NCBI GenBank assembly: GCA_003599345.1
Contig: QZJP01000049.1
Coordinates: forward strand, 1 to 57,611
DNA: 57,611 bases
Direction of reading: 5' to 3'
DNA from: Bacillota bacterium
GTDB lineage: Bacteria > Bacillota > Sulfobacillia > UBA995 > UBA9673
The position numbers were made by a program, and so were the translations under genes. Below, piece by piece: positions 26,220 through 35,950 of the stretch (the first letter of the stretch is position 1; every line of letters starts with the position of its first letter). The notes below the pieces were generated by a model, which did no database searches, was not told the origin of the DNA, and worked only from the letters and a program-made list of their open reading frames with translations.

Positions 26220-27741
26220 CAGGGCCGGCTTGACTCCGGATAGGCCGGGCGCCGGCTGGTCGCGACGTCCCCGCGCCGGTGGGGCCCGGAACGGCGGCTC
26301 CGGCAGGACCCGGAACCACGCCTGGCGTTCCGGGCTGCTCAACCCGGCCCGCGCTCTGGCCATCGCCTTCGGCCTAGCCATCGCCGGCGGCACGGTCTTG
26401 CTCGCCCTGCCTATCGCCACCGCCGACGGCCGCGGCCTGGGCCTGATAGACGCCTTCTTCACCGCCACGTCGGCCACTTGTGTGACGGGCCTCACGGTCA
26501 TCAACATCGGGGCGACCCTGACGACCTTCGGCGAGCTCGTCGTCCTGACTCTCATACAGATAGGCGGCCTCGGGGTCATGACCGTCACGACCATATTCGC
26601 CTTCGCCCTCCGCCGCCGGATCTCGCTGCGAGACTCCCTGACCGTGGGAGAAGCGCTGGGCGAGAGCCATCTCTCGGCCGTAGGGTCGCTCACCCGGAGC
26701 GTCATCGAAGTCACCATGGCCGTCGAATTCGCGGGGGCGTTGCTATTGGGCCTGCTCTTCTGCCGCTTCTACCCGCCCGGCACGGCCTTCTACTACGGCC
26801 TCTTCCATTCCGTCTCGGCCTTCTGCAACGCCGGCTTCGACCTGTTCGGGGACAGCTTGGTCCGCTTCGTCACCGACGTGCCGGTCAATCTCGTCATGAT
26901 GACCCTCATCGTCCTCGGGGGCCTGGGCTTCATCGTCATGTCCGAGTTCCTGGCCACACGCTACGGTAGGATGTTCTCCCGCAGGCCGAGGGACCGGGAG
27001 GACGCGGATGGAGTGGTGGAGCATACGGCAGCTCCCGCTGCGGCCCGGCGCTTCCTGCCGGCCCGCCTTTCGCTCCACACCCGGGTGGTCGTGACCACGA
27101 CCGTCGTCCTCATCGGCGTCGGGACTTTGCTGGTCCTGGCCTTCGAGTGGTCGAACCCGGTGACCCTGGGTCCGCTCTCCCCGGGTCACAAGGTCATGGC
27201 CGCCCTCTTCCAGGCCATCACGCCCCGGACCGCCGGCTTCAACACCATCCCGACCGGCGGTCTCCTACGGCCGGTTCTCCTCATCCTGATGGTGCTGATG
27301 TTCATAGGGGCGGCTCCCGGTTCGACCGGAGGAGGGGTCAAGGTCACGACGTTCGCGGTGGCTCTGGCGTCAGTCCGCTCTGCCCTCCGTCGCCGTGACG
27401 ACGTGGAGTTGGGCGGGCGGAGATTGCCGCCCGAGGTTCCCGCAAAGGCCTGGGTCATCATCGCCCTGGCCGTCGTCTCCATCCTGGTGGTCATGACCCT
27501 GCTCCTGGCCACTGAGAAGGAGCCTTTCCTGGACGTTGCGTTCGAGACCTTCTCGGCCTTCGGCACCGTGGGACTCTCGACGGGTCTTACGCCGAGATTG
27601 AGCACGATCGGCCGCGTAGTCCTCCCAGTGCTGATGTACGCCGGGAGACTCGGACCGCTCACCCTCGCGGTGGCCCTCGCCCGGCGCAAACCGGGGGGCG
27701 CAGACTGGCGCCTGCCCGAGGAACGAGTGGTCGTGGGGTAG
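26194..27741 (+). CDS. TrkH/KtrB family potassium uptake protein
   Basis: 'FTATSATCVTGLTVINIG', 'FHSVSAFCNAGFDLFG', 'FQAITPRTAGFNTI', 'FETFSAFGTVGLSTGLTP' filter repeats. Confidence 0.94.
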   Translation: MSPPWVSVDRAGLTPDRPGAGWSRRPRAGGARNGGSGRTRNHAWRSGLLNPARALAIAFGLAIAGGTVLLALPIATADGRGLGLIDAFFTATSATCVTGLTVINIGATLTTFGELVVLTLIQIGGLGVMTVTTIFAFALRRRISLRDSLTVGEALGESHLSAVGSLTRSVIEVTMAVEFAGALLLGLLFCRFYPPGTAFYYGLFHSVSAFCNAGFDLFGDSLVRFVTDVPVNLVMMTLIVLGGLGFIVMSEFLATRYGRMFSRRPRDREDADGVVEHTAAPAAARRFLPARLSLHTRVVVTTTVVLIGVGTLLVLAFEWSNPVTLGPLSPGHKVMAALFQAITPRTAGFNTIPTGGLLRPVLLILMVLMFIGAAPGSTGGGVKVTTFAVALASVRSALRRRDDVELGGRRLPPEVPAKAWVIIALAVVSILVVMTLLLATEKEPFLDVAFETFSAFGTVGLSTGLTPRLSTIGRVVLPVLMYAGRLGPLTLAVALARRKPGGADWRLPEERVVVG

Positions 27742-27805
27742 AAAGACGTGGAGTCAGGACAGTCACTCATCGTCAGAGCGGTAGCGCCTGTGGGGGGAGA
27801 CAGCA

Positions 27806-28453
27806 TTGCGCCAGTTCGCAGTCATCGGACTCGGGCGGTTCGGCCAGGCGGTTGGCACGGCCCTCCGTGAGCTGGGCCAGGAGGTTCTGGGCATCGACAA
27901 GGACGAGACGAGGACTCAAGCCCTCGCCGACGTCTTGACCCACGTCATCCAGGCCGACGCGACTCAGGAGGGCGTCCTGGCCGGCCTGGGCCTCGACCGC
28001 CTGGATGCCGCGGTCGTAGCCATGGGGGCGGATATCGAGGCCAGCACCCTCGTGACCATGATGCTCAAGGAGCTCGGGGTCAGGCACGTCGTCGCCCGGG
28101 CTTCGACGGTGACCCACGGCAAGGTCCTGGCCAAGGTGGGGGCCGACCGCGTGGTCTTCCCCGAGCAGGATATGGGGGTCCGTATCGCCCACGGCCTTTC
28201 CAACCCCAACGTCCTCGACTTCATCGAGCTCCTGCCGCACTACAGTGTCGTCGAAATGACGGCCCCCAAATGGATGCACGGCAAGACCCTCGGAGAGCTG
28301 CATCTCAGGCAGCGCTACGGGGCCAATGTCATCCTCATCCGCCGAGGCGACCGGATAAACGCCACCCCGGGCGGAGGCGACGTCATCGAAGAGGGTGACC
28401 TCCTCGTCCTGTCCGGCACCACCGAGGACCTGCAGGAGTTAGGGGAGGACTAG
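27806..28453 (+). CDS. TrkA/KtrA family potassium regulatory protein (RCK_N + RCK_C)
   Basis: 'RQFAVIGLGRFGQAVGTALRELGQEVLGIDKDE', 'HVVARASTVTHGKVLAKVGADRVVFPEQDMGVRIA'. TTG start. Confidence 0.94.
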   Translation: MRQFAVIGLGRFGQAVGTALRELGQEVLGIDKDETRTQALADVLTHVIQADATQEGVLAGLGLDRLDAAVVAMGADIEASTLVTMMLKELGVRHVVARASTVTHGKVLAKVGADRVVFPEQDMGVRIAHGLSNPNVLDFIELLPHYSVVEMTAPKWMHGKTLGELHLRQRYGANVILIRRGDRINATPGGGDVIEEGDLLVLSGTTEDLQELGED

Positions 28454-28471
28454 ACCCGCTGCGACTTCCAG

Positions 28472-28495
28472 GGGAGAAGTAAGCCCGCTTCTCCC
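28472..28495 (+). terminator. Hairpin between trkA-like and gerAA-like genes
   Basis: gggagaag taagcccg cttctccc; perfect 8-bp arms, no U tract. Confidence 0.45.
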
Positions 28496-28549
28496 TCCGG
28501 GCACACTATCCAGCTGATAATGCCGGTCCGGATGGAGGCCTAGCGGTTC

Positions 28550-30427
28550 TTGCCCTTACTCGACATCTGGCACCGCATCCGCTCCATCTTCACCCACCCT
28601 GACCGCGACCTTGAAGCCATGCAGTTCAGCCTGGGTGACCGCGACGGGGGAGGCAAGAGCGGCCAGGGCTCGTCGGGCCCTGGCGAGAGCGACCGGGGTT
28701 CGTCGCCCGCACCCCAGAAGGCGCGGAAACGCCGGGGGACGAGAGGGCGGCCCCCGCGTCAAGGAGCGGCTCCTGTACCCCATGGGCCGGGAGAGGCCAC
28801 CACCGGGGCGGGTGCTCCGCCCAAGCAGCTTGGCGGGACGTGGCCGGGGCAGAGACGACCCCCGGGGCCGAAGGGCAAGCGGGCCGAACCGATTCCCGCC
28901 AAGATCGAGGAGGCGATGCACCGCATCGCCGAGTTGTTCAACGTCCCTACCAGCCAGGACGTCGTAATCAGGAAGTTCGCGATATCATCGCGCCCGCCGG
29001 CCAGGGCCTTCATCGTCTACATCGAGGGCCTGGCCGAAGCGAAGGAGATCCAGCGTCAGGTCCTAGACCCCCTCATGACTCTCGCCAGGACCAGCCACGT
29101 TGGTAAGAAAGGCCTTGATGTGACCGTCCTGAACGAGCTCATAAGCGCTCCGGGGGCCGAGCGTAAGGAAACGATGGAGGAGGTCGTGGCCGGAGTCCTC
29201 CTGGGTGAAACAGCGCTTTTCGTCGGCATCGCACAGACGGCAGCGTTCCTCATCGACGTCAAGAACCCGCCTGGCCGCAACCCGACCGAGCCTGTTCTCG
29301 AGCGGACCCTCCGAGGCCCCCAACTGGGCTTCGTCGAGAGACACCGTGTCAGCACGGCGATGATCAGAGCCTACCTGAGAGACCCCGACCTCATAGTGGA
29401 GGACTTCGTCGTCGGCCGGCGGTCGAGGACCCTCACAAGCATGGTTTACGTCCGGGACATAGCCAACCCCAAGGTCGTGGCCGAGATGCGGAGGCGTCTC
29501 ACGAGCCTCGATGTCGACGTCATAGTCGATGCGGGCGTGCTCGAGGGGCTGCTCCGCGATCACGCCATGTCGCCTATACCTACCGTCCTGGCGACGGAGA
29601 GGCCCGACCGGGCGGCGTTACAGATTTCCCAGGGAGCGGTCGCCCTGCTCGTGGACGGCTCCACGCAGGCGCTCGTTGTTCCCGTGACCTACTCCACTTT
29701 CATCCACTCGGTGGAGGACACCTACCTACACTTCTCCTTCGCCGTCTTCCTCCGGGTGCTGCGCCTGGCAGGTCTGACGGTATCGACCCTTCTGCCGGGC
29801 ATATACATAGCCATCACCAACTTCCATAACGAGATGCTCCCGGCGCCCCTGCTTCTGACCATCTCGGCCGCCCGCGAGGGGCTCCCGCTCCCGCTGGTGT
29901 TCGAGGTCCTGTTCATGGAGTTGTCGTTCGAGTTGATTCGTGAGGCCGGCGTACGGATTCCCAGCCCTCTCGGTCCGACAATCGGCATCGTGGGGGCCCT
30001 GCTCATCGGCGATGCCGCCGTCAGCGCGTCCCTGATCAGCCCCATTATCGTCATCATCACCGCGCTTGGGGCCCTGGCCAACTTTGTCTTGCCGGAACAG
30101 AGCACCGCCTCCGTTGCCCGGGTCGGTCGCTTCGTGTTCGTCGGGTTGGCGAGCTCCTTCGGCCTATACGGGATAGCCCTCGGGCTATTCGCCGCGGGCA
30201 TCCACCTGGCGTCAATCAGGAGCTTCGGCGTCCCGTTCCTCTCGCCTATCGGGGCGTGGCGACCCGGGTCCCTGGACGTCATCCTCCGCGGCCCCATATG
30301 GGACCAGGAGAAAAGACCGGTGTTCCTGCGGCCGCTCGACCTCATCCGCCAGGCACGCTACGCCCGTGGGTGGGACCCTGGTGTCCCGCGTGACGACGAC
30401 GCAAGGGCGGGGGACAGCGGCCAGTGA
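28550..30427 (+). CDS. Spore germination protein, GerAA/GerABA family
   Basis: 'DVVIRKFAIS..RAFIVYIEGLAE', 'LLGETALFVG', 'ERTLRGPQLGFVERHRVSTAMIRAYLRDPDLIVEDFVVGRRSRT', 'LPLVFEVLFMELSFELIREAGVRIPSPLGPTIGIVGALLIGDAAV'. TTG start. Confidence 0.95.
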   Translation: MPLLDIWHRIRSIFTHPDRDLEAMQFSLGDRDGGGKSGQGSSGPGESDRGSSPAPQKARKRRGTRGRPPRQGAAPVPHGPGEATTGAGAPPKQLGGTWPGQRRPPGPKGKRAEPIPAKIEEAMHRIAELFNVPTSQDVVIRKFAISSRPPARAFIVYIEGLAEAKEIQRQVLDPLMTLARTSHVGKKGLDVTVLNELISAPGAERKETMEEVVAGVLLGETALFVGIAQTAAFLIDVKNPPGRNPTEPVLERTLRGPQLGFVERHRVSTAMIRAYLRDPDLIVEDFVVGRRSRTLTSMVYVRDIANPKVVAEMRRRLTSLDVDVIVDAGVLEGLLRDHAMSPIPTVLATERPDRAALQISQGAVALLVDGSTQALVVPVTYSTFIHSVEDTYLHFSFAVFLRVLRLAGLTVSTLLPGIYIAITNFHNEMLPAPLLLTISAAREGLPLPLVFEVLFMELSFELIREAGVRIPSPLGPTIGIVGALLIGDAAVSASLISPIIVIITALGALANFVLPEQSTASVARVGRFVFVGLASSFGLYGIALGLFAAGIHLASIRSFGVPFLSPIGAWRPGSLDVILRGPIWDQEKRPVFLRPLDLIRQARYARGWDPGVPRDDDARAGDSGQ

Positions 30428-31542
30428 TACGGCAGGGGCACATCGGCCGGTCCCAGGCGATCCTGCTGGTCTGGTACGTTCTTGCCACCAAGGTCTTCTT
30501 GAATGTCCCGTCGTCCTTGCTTTCCGAGGCTTTCAGCGCGGCATGGCTCGTGACACTGGGTGGGGGGGTCGTCGCCTTCCTAGGCCTGGTTCCCGCCGTG
30601 ACGCTTATGAGGAGGTTCGAGGACATGCCCTTGGCTAGAGTTCTCGACGAAGCGGGGGGTCTGGTGCTGGGTAAGATTGCATCCCTCGGGGCTTCGGTGA
30701 CTCTCCTGGCCATTCTGGGGGTGGCACTCAGGGAGTTCGGCGAGTCGGTCACTATAAGTACTCTCTCCCGGACCCCCATGAACATCATTATGGTTACCTT
30801 TGTTGCCCTAGTAGGCTATTCGGCCTACAGCGGCATCGAGAGCAGTGGGCGCCTTACCACGTTCCTGACACCGTTCCTCCTCATCCTTTTCGGGTTAATC
30901 CTCTTCAGCGACATCTCCGACCTCAACCTCAGGCAGATCTTCCCGCTCTTGGGTCCCGGCCCGGGTAGGCTCGCTGTATCGATGCTCACCCGCAGCTCGA
31001 TCTACGCGGAGGTCATGGTTATGCTCATTCTCTACCCGTACTTGCGTGAACGTCGGGACGCCCTGGCCGTCGCCACATGGGCCCTTGCTCTCGGGGTAGC
31101 GGTGCTGACCACGACGGAGGTGATAATAAGCAGCGCCTTTGGTATCGAAGGCAGCGAGCGCCTCCTCTTCCCGTTTCTTCAGTTGGCCAGGCTGAGCACC
31201 CTTGGGCGGTTTGTCACCAGGCTGGATCCATTGTTTGTCTTCCTGTCGTTTTTTGCGGCGGCCCTCTCGTTCAGCACCGTCCTGTGGGCCGCGGTAACCC
31301 ACTTGGCGGAGGCATTGAGGCTCAAAGACCACAGGCCCCTCATCGCCCCCATCAGCGCTGTCGTCGTCGCGGGCGGGCTACTTCCACGCTGCCTGTTGAA
31401 CGTAATCGACATATCGTTCGGGGTCATCTACATGTGGGCCTGGATACCGTTGGTGCTCCTACCGGGCCTGTTCCTGCCCCTTGCGGTCTTGCGCGGAAAG
31501 AAGGGGACGGCCACGGCAGGGCCGGGAGGCGGGCGGCGTTGA
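30424..31542 (+). CDS. Spore germination permease, GerAB family
   Basis: 'IGRSQAILLVWYVLATKVFLNVPS', 'YSAYSGIESSGRLTTFLTPFLLILFGLILFSDISDLNLRQIFPLLGPGP', overlaps gerAA by 4 bp. Confidence 0.92.
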   Translation: MIRQGHIGRSQAILLVWYVLATKVFLNVPSSLLSEAFSAAWLVTLGGGVVAFLGLVPAVTLMRRFEDMPLARVLDEAGGLVLGKIASLGASVTLLAILGVALREFGESVTISTLSRTPMNIIMVTFVALVGYSAYSGIESSGRLTTFLTPFLLILFGLILFSDISDLNLRQIFPLLGPGPGRLAVSMLTRSSIYAEVMVMLILYPYLRERRDALAVATWALALGVAVLTTTEVIISSAFGIEGSERLLFPFLQLARLSTLGRFVTRLDPLFVFLSFFAAALSFSTVLWAAVTHLAEALRLKDHRPLIAPISAVVVAGGLLPRCLLNVIDISFGVIYMWAWIPLVLLPGLFLPLAVLRGKKGTATAGPGGGRR

Positions 31543-32921
31543 GGAGGGCATCCCGCCCGCTCCCGCGTCTTCGCCGGCTCCGGGCAATCGCCGGCGCCGT
31601 CCTCATCGCGTCAACCTGCGGGTCTATGGCCTTGGGCGTCTCCGGGTGCTATGACCTCACCGAACTGGAGGACTTCGTCTTCGTATCCGCCATAGGGCTG
31701 GACGTCGCGAGTCATCCGGAATGGGTCAAAGTCACGATACTTGTCCCGGTGCCCCGAGCCCAACAGCCCGGCATTGGGCCGATGCGGGGCGGCGGGGGAG
31801 GCGGCGGAGGCGCCTCGTCCGTGATAACCGCCACGGCGGAAGGCCCCAGCGTCTTCGCGGCCACCAGACAGCTAAACGCACAGACAAACCGCGTCATCAC
31901 GTACGGCAACGCCCAGGTGCTCGTCATCGGGGAGGAACTGGCCCGTCGCAGCCTGGCTCCGGTGATCGATGCCCTCGACCGGTCCCGCGAGTTCCGGCAC
32001 AGCCTGCCCATTGCCGTAGCCGACGATACCACGGCAGAAGAGCTTCTCACGCTGGTGCGGCCCGACCTCGAGGCGTCCGTGGGAAGCTACTTGGCGGAAC
32101 TCGTCGAGACTGGCGCGCGCGACTTCAGCCGGACGGTCCTGGCGCGGGTTCACGACCTCCTCGAATGGTACAATGCCCGGGGCCAGGAGATTGTCCTACC
32201 TCTCATCAGGCTCGAGGATAAGTCTGTGCCGCCCGCCCTCCCGAAGGCGGGTGACGGGGGCGGGGGAGGCCAGGACGGAGGCGGTGGTGGTGGCGGGCGG
32301 GCCCAGGGCGGAGGCGGTGGTGGTGGCGGGCAGGCCCAGGGCGGAGGCCAGGGGATGGAATCAATGACCGAGAAGCGCGCCGCCTCGCTCGGGGCCGCCC
32401 TGTTCAGAGACGACAGGATGGTGGCCGAGATGCCCGACGCGCAAGTCATCGCCTGGCAGCTCTTGACCGGGCAATTCGAGAGGGGCGTGATGACCATCCG
32501 GGGACCGGCGACCCTCGGGGCCAACGTGGTGATGATTCTGCCGCGGGGTTCGAGCCGGATATCCGTCAAGCGCCAAGGCGACCACTTCAGCTTCAAGGTG
32601 GACGTCGAGGTGCAGGGGAAAATCACCGAGGTGAGCGGCCCGGCCCAAGTCGTGGAGAAGTCGCACATACCCGTCATCAAGGCCTTCCTGGCCGCGAACA
32701 TCCGGGAGCGGTTGTCCGAGGCCATCAACCTAGCCAAGACCGAGGTCGGCGGAGACATCTTCGACCTCGCCCTGATGGCCCGGCGCACCTTCGCCACATG
32801 GCAGGATTGGGTCTCCTTCGACTGGAACCAGGCTTTCGTCTCGGCCGACTTCTCCCTGAAGGTCGAGATAACGGACCTGCGAACGGTTTTCGTCTTACAG
32901 CCTGTCGTTCCGCGAGACTAG
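31539..32921 (+). CDS. Spore germination lipoprotein, Ger(x)C family, with poly-Gly insertion
   Basis: Lipobox-like 'ALGVSGCYDLTELEDFVFVSAIGLD'; 'EGPSVFAATRQLNAQTNRVITYGNAQVLVIGEELARR'; 'FDWNQAFVSADFSLKVEITDLRTVF'. TTG start overlapping the gerAB stop; the listed start at 31077 is over-extended. Confidence 0.9.
   Translation: MRRASRPLPRLRRLRAIAGAVLIASTCGSMALGVSGCYDLTELEDFVFVSAIGLDVASHPEWVKVTILVPVPRAQQPGIGPMRGGGGGGGGASSVITATAEGPSVFAATRQLNAQTNRVITYGNAQVLVIGEELARRSLAPVIDALDRSREFRHSLPIAVADDTTAEELLTLVRPDLEASVGSYLAELVETGARDFSRTVLARVHDLLEWYNARGQEIVLPLIRLEDKSVPPALPKAGDGGGGGQDGGGGGGGRAQGGGGGGGGQAQGGGQGMESMTEKRAASLGAALFRDDRMVAEMPDAQVIAWQLLTGQFERGVMTIRGPATLGANVVMILPRGSSRISVKRQGDHFSFKVDVEVQGKITEVSGPAQVVEKSHIPVIKAFLAANIRERLSEAINLAKTEVGGDIFDLALMARRTFATWQDWVSFDWNQAFVSADFSLKVEITDLRTVFVLQPVVPRD
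32277..32350 (+). repeat. About 33-bp tandem repeat, ~2.3 copies, encoding GGGGGGGRAQ / GGGGGGGGQAQ
   Basis: ggaggcggtggtggtggcgggcgggcccagggc / ggaggcggtggtggtggcgggcaggcccagggc / ggaggccagggg. Confidence 0.85.
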
Positions 32922-32971
32922 ACGCTTGCCCGGCAGGCGGCGGCCCGTCGTGTGCAATTCTCCTTGCAGTC

Positions 32972-33205
32972 CTAAAGACTCGTGAACGCCCAAGCCGGCA
33001 GGGCAAAGGACGCGAGGGCCAGGATGAAGAGAACCACCCCGCCGAACCTGTTGCCGGACCTCCACGTTTCCAGGGCGTAATTCCCGGTGTAGACGGCGAT
33101 TCCAAGAGCGACGATGGCGTAGAGCAAGCTTCTGCGGACCCCCTCCGTCATCGTCTCTAGCCTTGCCTGGAACGGAACACCGCTACTCACAAGGAACGGA
33201 ACCAC
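32972..33205 (-). CDS. Small membrane protein
   Basis: 77 aa, two hydrophobic stretches 'SLLYAIVALGIAVYTGNYAL' and 'GGVVLFILALASFALPAWAF'. Confidence 0.6.
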   Translation of the reverse strand: MVPFLVSSGVPFQARLETMTEGVRRSLLYAIVALGIAVYTGNYALETWRSGNRFGGVVLFILALASFALPAWAFTSL

Positions 33206-33217
33206 CGTTACTCAAAG

Positions 33218-33256
33218 GGGGGCGGCGAAAAGGGGCATACCCTCCTCGCCGCCCCC
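33218..33256 (-). terminator. Probable terminator downstream of the penicillin acylase gene
   Basis: Perfect 11-bp arms gggggcggcga / tcgccgccccc separated by 17 nt; minus strand then reads CTTTGAG. Confidence 0.55.
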
Positions 33257-33336
33257 GGGGCAATCGCCGCCCTTCCACGGGCGGTCGCCTCTTCCACGGG
33301 CAGGCCCAGACGAGCGGCCGTCCGCCTCCAGGACCG

Positions 33337-35931
33337 TTACTGGCCCGGCCTGAGCACTGTCACCTGCACTTCCTCCAGGGCCTCTATCTCCGCCCTGTCG
33401 TAGCGCATGACCTTGTAGCCCCCGGTGAGCCACAGCTCCATTTGGTCGGCGTAGTGGGGGCTGAAGGGTTGGCCGGAGATGCCGACGGCCACGACGTCGT
33501 AGCAGTGGTCAAGATCGGCGAGGTCGGCCACGAAGCGCCACGGGGCGCCGGACTGGACCTCGAAGGACCCGGTCCCGAACCCCTTTGCGCAAGCCGTCGT
33601 CCCGCTTCCGTCAGTCGGGAACGGCCCCAAGTTGAAGAACGGTCGTAGGGCCGCGACGCTGCCCATGGGGTGGTCGAAGGTCACGGTGTGGACCTTGCCC
33701 CACTCCCACGAAGCCGGGTCGCCGCCAAGTTGGTCGGTGAGTTTGGCCACGGTGGACTGGAACGCCCGGAGCAGGACGTCGCTCACCGTCTCGACGGTGC
33801 CGGCCGTGGTCACGTCGTCGAACCACGGGGACTCGCCGGCCAGAAGCATGGCGTCCAGCGTGTTGGACGGCGAGCCCGCCCCCATATACCGGTCGTAGAG
33901 CTCTTCACCGAGCTCATCGAGGAAGGTGGCCCTGATGGCCTCCCGGAACAAGGTATGGAAGATGGTGGGGGCCGGGCTCGAGGCCAAGTCCTCCGGGCTG
34001 GACGCCAGCCACTCCGCGAGGATGTCCCATGCGGCTTTCTCGCGGGTTGAGAGCGAGCCGGCGGACCCGCCTATGGCGGCCGTAAGGACCCCGGCGAGAC
34101 GAGCGGCGTGGAGGTTCTTGTTGTCCATCTGGATGGCCTGCATGTCCTGGGCGGTTAGGCCGGTGCGCCCGTAGAGCTCCTGCCAGATGCTCGCGGCGCG
34201 GTACGGCGGGGCCCACGAGGCCGATATGAAGTACGGGTAGTCATCGGCCGGCACCCTGTGGTTGGCAGTGACGACTATACCGGCGGGCGGGTTGAGGAGG
34301 CTCGGCAGCTCGTCCCACGGGATGTAGGAGACCCACTCGTAAGCGCTGGACCAGCCCGGCACGGGCACGAGCCCGCAGCCGGCCCGGACGTGCGCCTCCG
34401 ACCTCACGGGGATGCGGCCGTTGGACCGGTAGGCGATATTGCCGTCCACGTCGGCGAAGACGAAGTTCTGGGCCGGGCACTCGAACCACTCGAGGGCCGC
34501 CCGGAAGTCGTCCCAGTTCCGGGCTGTATCGAAGCCGAACACCGCTCTGAGCTCACACGTGGGGTCCAGGGCGGTCCAGCGGAGGGAGAGCGGCGGTAGT
34601 GACGGGCCTTCGTCCTCACCGTCTTCTTGGCCTTCGCCGTCCGCCTCGTCTTCACCGGCATCCTTGCGGCTGGGGGCCATGACTTCGGTGATGATGGGGC
34701 CGTGCCTGGTTACCAGGACTTCGAACTCGACCGGCACGTCCTGGCCCTTCACGCGGATTTCCTCCCGGTAGACCGCGGCCGGCTCCCACACGCCGTCGTA
34801 TTCGAACTGGTAGGGGTTATCCGGGTTGGGCCTTTCGATGTAGAGGTCCTGCACGTCGGGTCCCGTGTTGGTGACTCCCCAGGCGACCCTCTCGTTGTGC
34901 CCGACGATGACCCCCGGGCAGCCCGGGAACATGACTCCCGTCACGTTCAGGAGCCCCTCCGCCACCAGGTGGTTCTGGTACCAGATGGACGGTTGCTTGA
35001 TTTCAAGGTGCATGTCGTTGGCGAGGAGAGGTTTCCCGGTCGCCGCGTGCCGGCCGGCGACTACCCAGTTGTTCGACCCCAGGCCCAGGCTGTCCGCCGG
35101 GCCGAGGCCCAAAGACGCCTTCTCGACGACGTCGAGGAGCCTGGCGACGACCTCAGGGGCGGCCGTGAAGCGGCCTGCCGCGTCGCGGGCCGGCGCCTCC
35201 GCGACGGCCCGACCCAAGCCCATAGCCCCACGGAGCCCGGCGGTCTCGTCGAACCCGGTGAACGGCACCACCGACATGATGGGGGCGTCTTCGGGATAGA
35301 CGGGGAACAACTCCGAGGTCTTCTCCAGGCCGAGTTTGTCGACCAGGGCCAGGTTCAGTAGTTCGGTCTTCAGGTTGCCCCCGAGCACCCAGCACATGTA
35401 CTTGCCGATGGCCGCCGAGTCGGTCACGGTCCAGGGGTCGGGCCTATAGCCCAGGATGGTGAACTCGAGGGGAAGCTTGTCCGCTTGGGCGATGAAGGCG
35501 TTGACCCCAGCCGCGTAGGCCTCGCCCATGGTCGCGATGTCCGGCGGGTAGATGGGTATGGAGTCCTCGGCGGCCCGGTAGAACCCGACGGTCCTCAAGA
35601 ACTTGTCCGCCTCGAGGTAGCTCTCGCCGAATATCTCCGACAGCCGTCCCTGGACGGCCCGGCGCGAGAGGTCCATCTCCCACAAGCGGTCCTGGGCGTG
35701 CACGTAGCCCTGGGCGAAGAACGCGTCATTCAGGTTCTTGGCGAAAATGTGGGGCACCCCGTATTCGTCCCGGTAGATGGTCACCTCATCCAGGAGACCG
35801 CCCACGGTGAGACTCGCGCCGTAGGTCGGTAGGCTGGAGCGGGCCACGTACCAGGCCGCCCCCGCGGCACCGACGATAAGGACGACGACGAGGACCAGGA
35901 GGGTCCTGACTACTCGCCACACCTTCCCCAT
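33337..35931 (-). CDS. Penicillin acylase family protein (Ntn hydrolase)
   Basis: 'EVTIYRDEYGVPHIFAKNLNDAFFAQGYVHAQDRLWEMDLSRR', autoprocessing site 'LGLGSNNWVVAGRHAATGKPLLANDMHL', 'PGCPGVIVGHNERVAWGVTN'. Confidence 0.95.
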   Translation of the reverse strand: MGKVWRVVRTLLVLVVVLIVGAAGAAWYVARSSLPTYGASLTVGGLLDEVTIYRDEYGVPHIFAKNLNDAFFAQGYVHAQDRLWEMDLSRRAVQGRLSEIFGESYLEADKFLRTVGFYRAAEDSIPIYPPDIATMGEAYAAGVNAFIAQADKLPLEFTILGYRPDPWTVTDSAAIGKYMCWVLGGNLKTELLNLALVDKLGLEKTSELFPVYPEDAPIMSVVPFTGFDETAGLRGAMGLGRAVAEAPARDAAGRFTAAPEVVARLLDVVEKASLGLGPADSLGLGSNNWVVAGRHAATGKPLLANDMHLEIKQPSIWYQNHLVAEGLLNVTGVMFPGCPGVIVGHNERVAWGVTNTGPDVQDLYIERPNPDNPYQFEYDGVWEPAAVYREEIRVKGQDVPVEFEVLVTRHGPIITEVMAPSRKDAGEDEADGEGQEDGEDEGPSLPPLSLRWTALDPTCELRAVFGFDTARNWDDFRAALEWFECPAQNFVFADVDGNIAYRSNGRIPVRSEAHVRAGCGLVPVPGWSSAYEWVSYIPWDELPSLLNPPAGIVVTANHRVPADDYPYFISASWAPPYRAASIWQELYGRTGLTAQDMQAIQMDNKNLHAARLAGVLTAAIGGSAGSLSTREKAAWDILAEWLASSPEDLASSPAPTIFHTLFREAIRATFLDELGEELYDRYMGAGSPSNTLDAMLLAGESPWFDDVTTAGTVETVSDVLLRAFQSTVAKLTDQLGGDPASWEWGKVHTVTFDHPMGSVAALRPFFNLGPFPTDGSGTTACAKGFGTGSFEVQSGAPWRFVADLADLDHCYDVVAVGISGQPFSPHYADQMELWLTGGYKVMRYDRAEIEALEEVQVTVLRPGQ

Positions 35932-35950
35932 TGGCGCACCTCCACTTGTC

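Noticed and set aside
31077-31538. N-terminal part of ORF 31077..32921
   Set aside because: It is the out-of-frame 3' end of gerAB; the GerC signal peptide and lipobox place the start at 31539.
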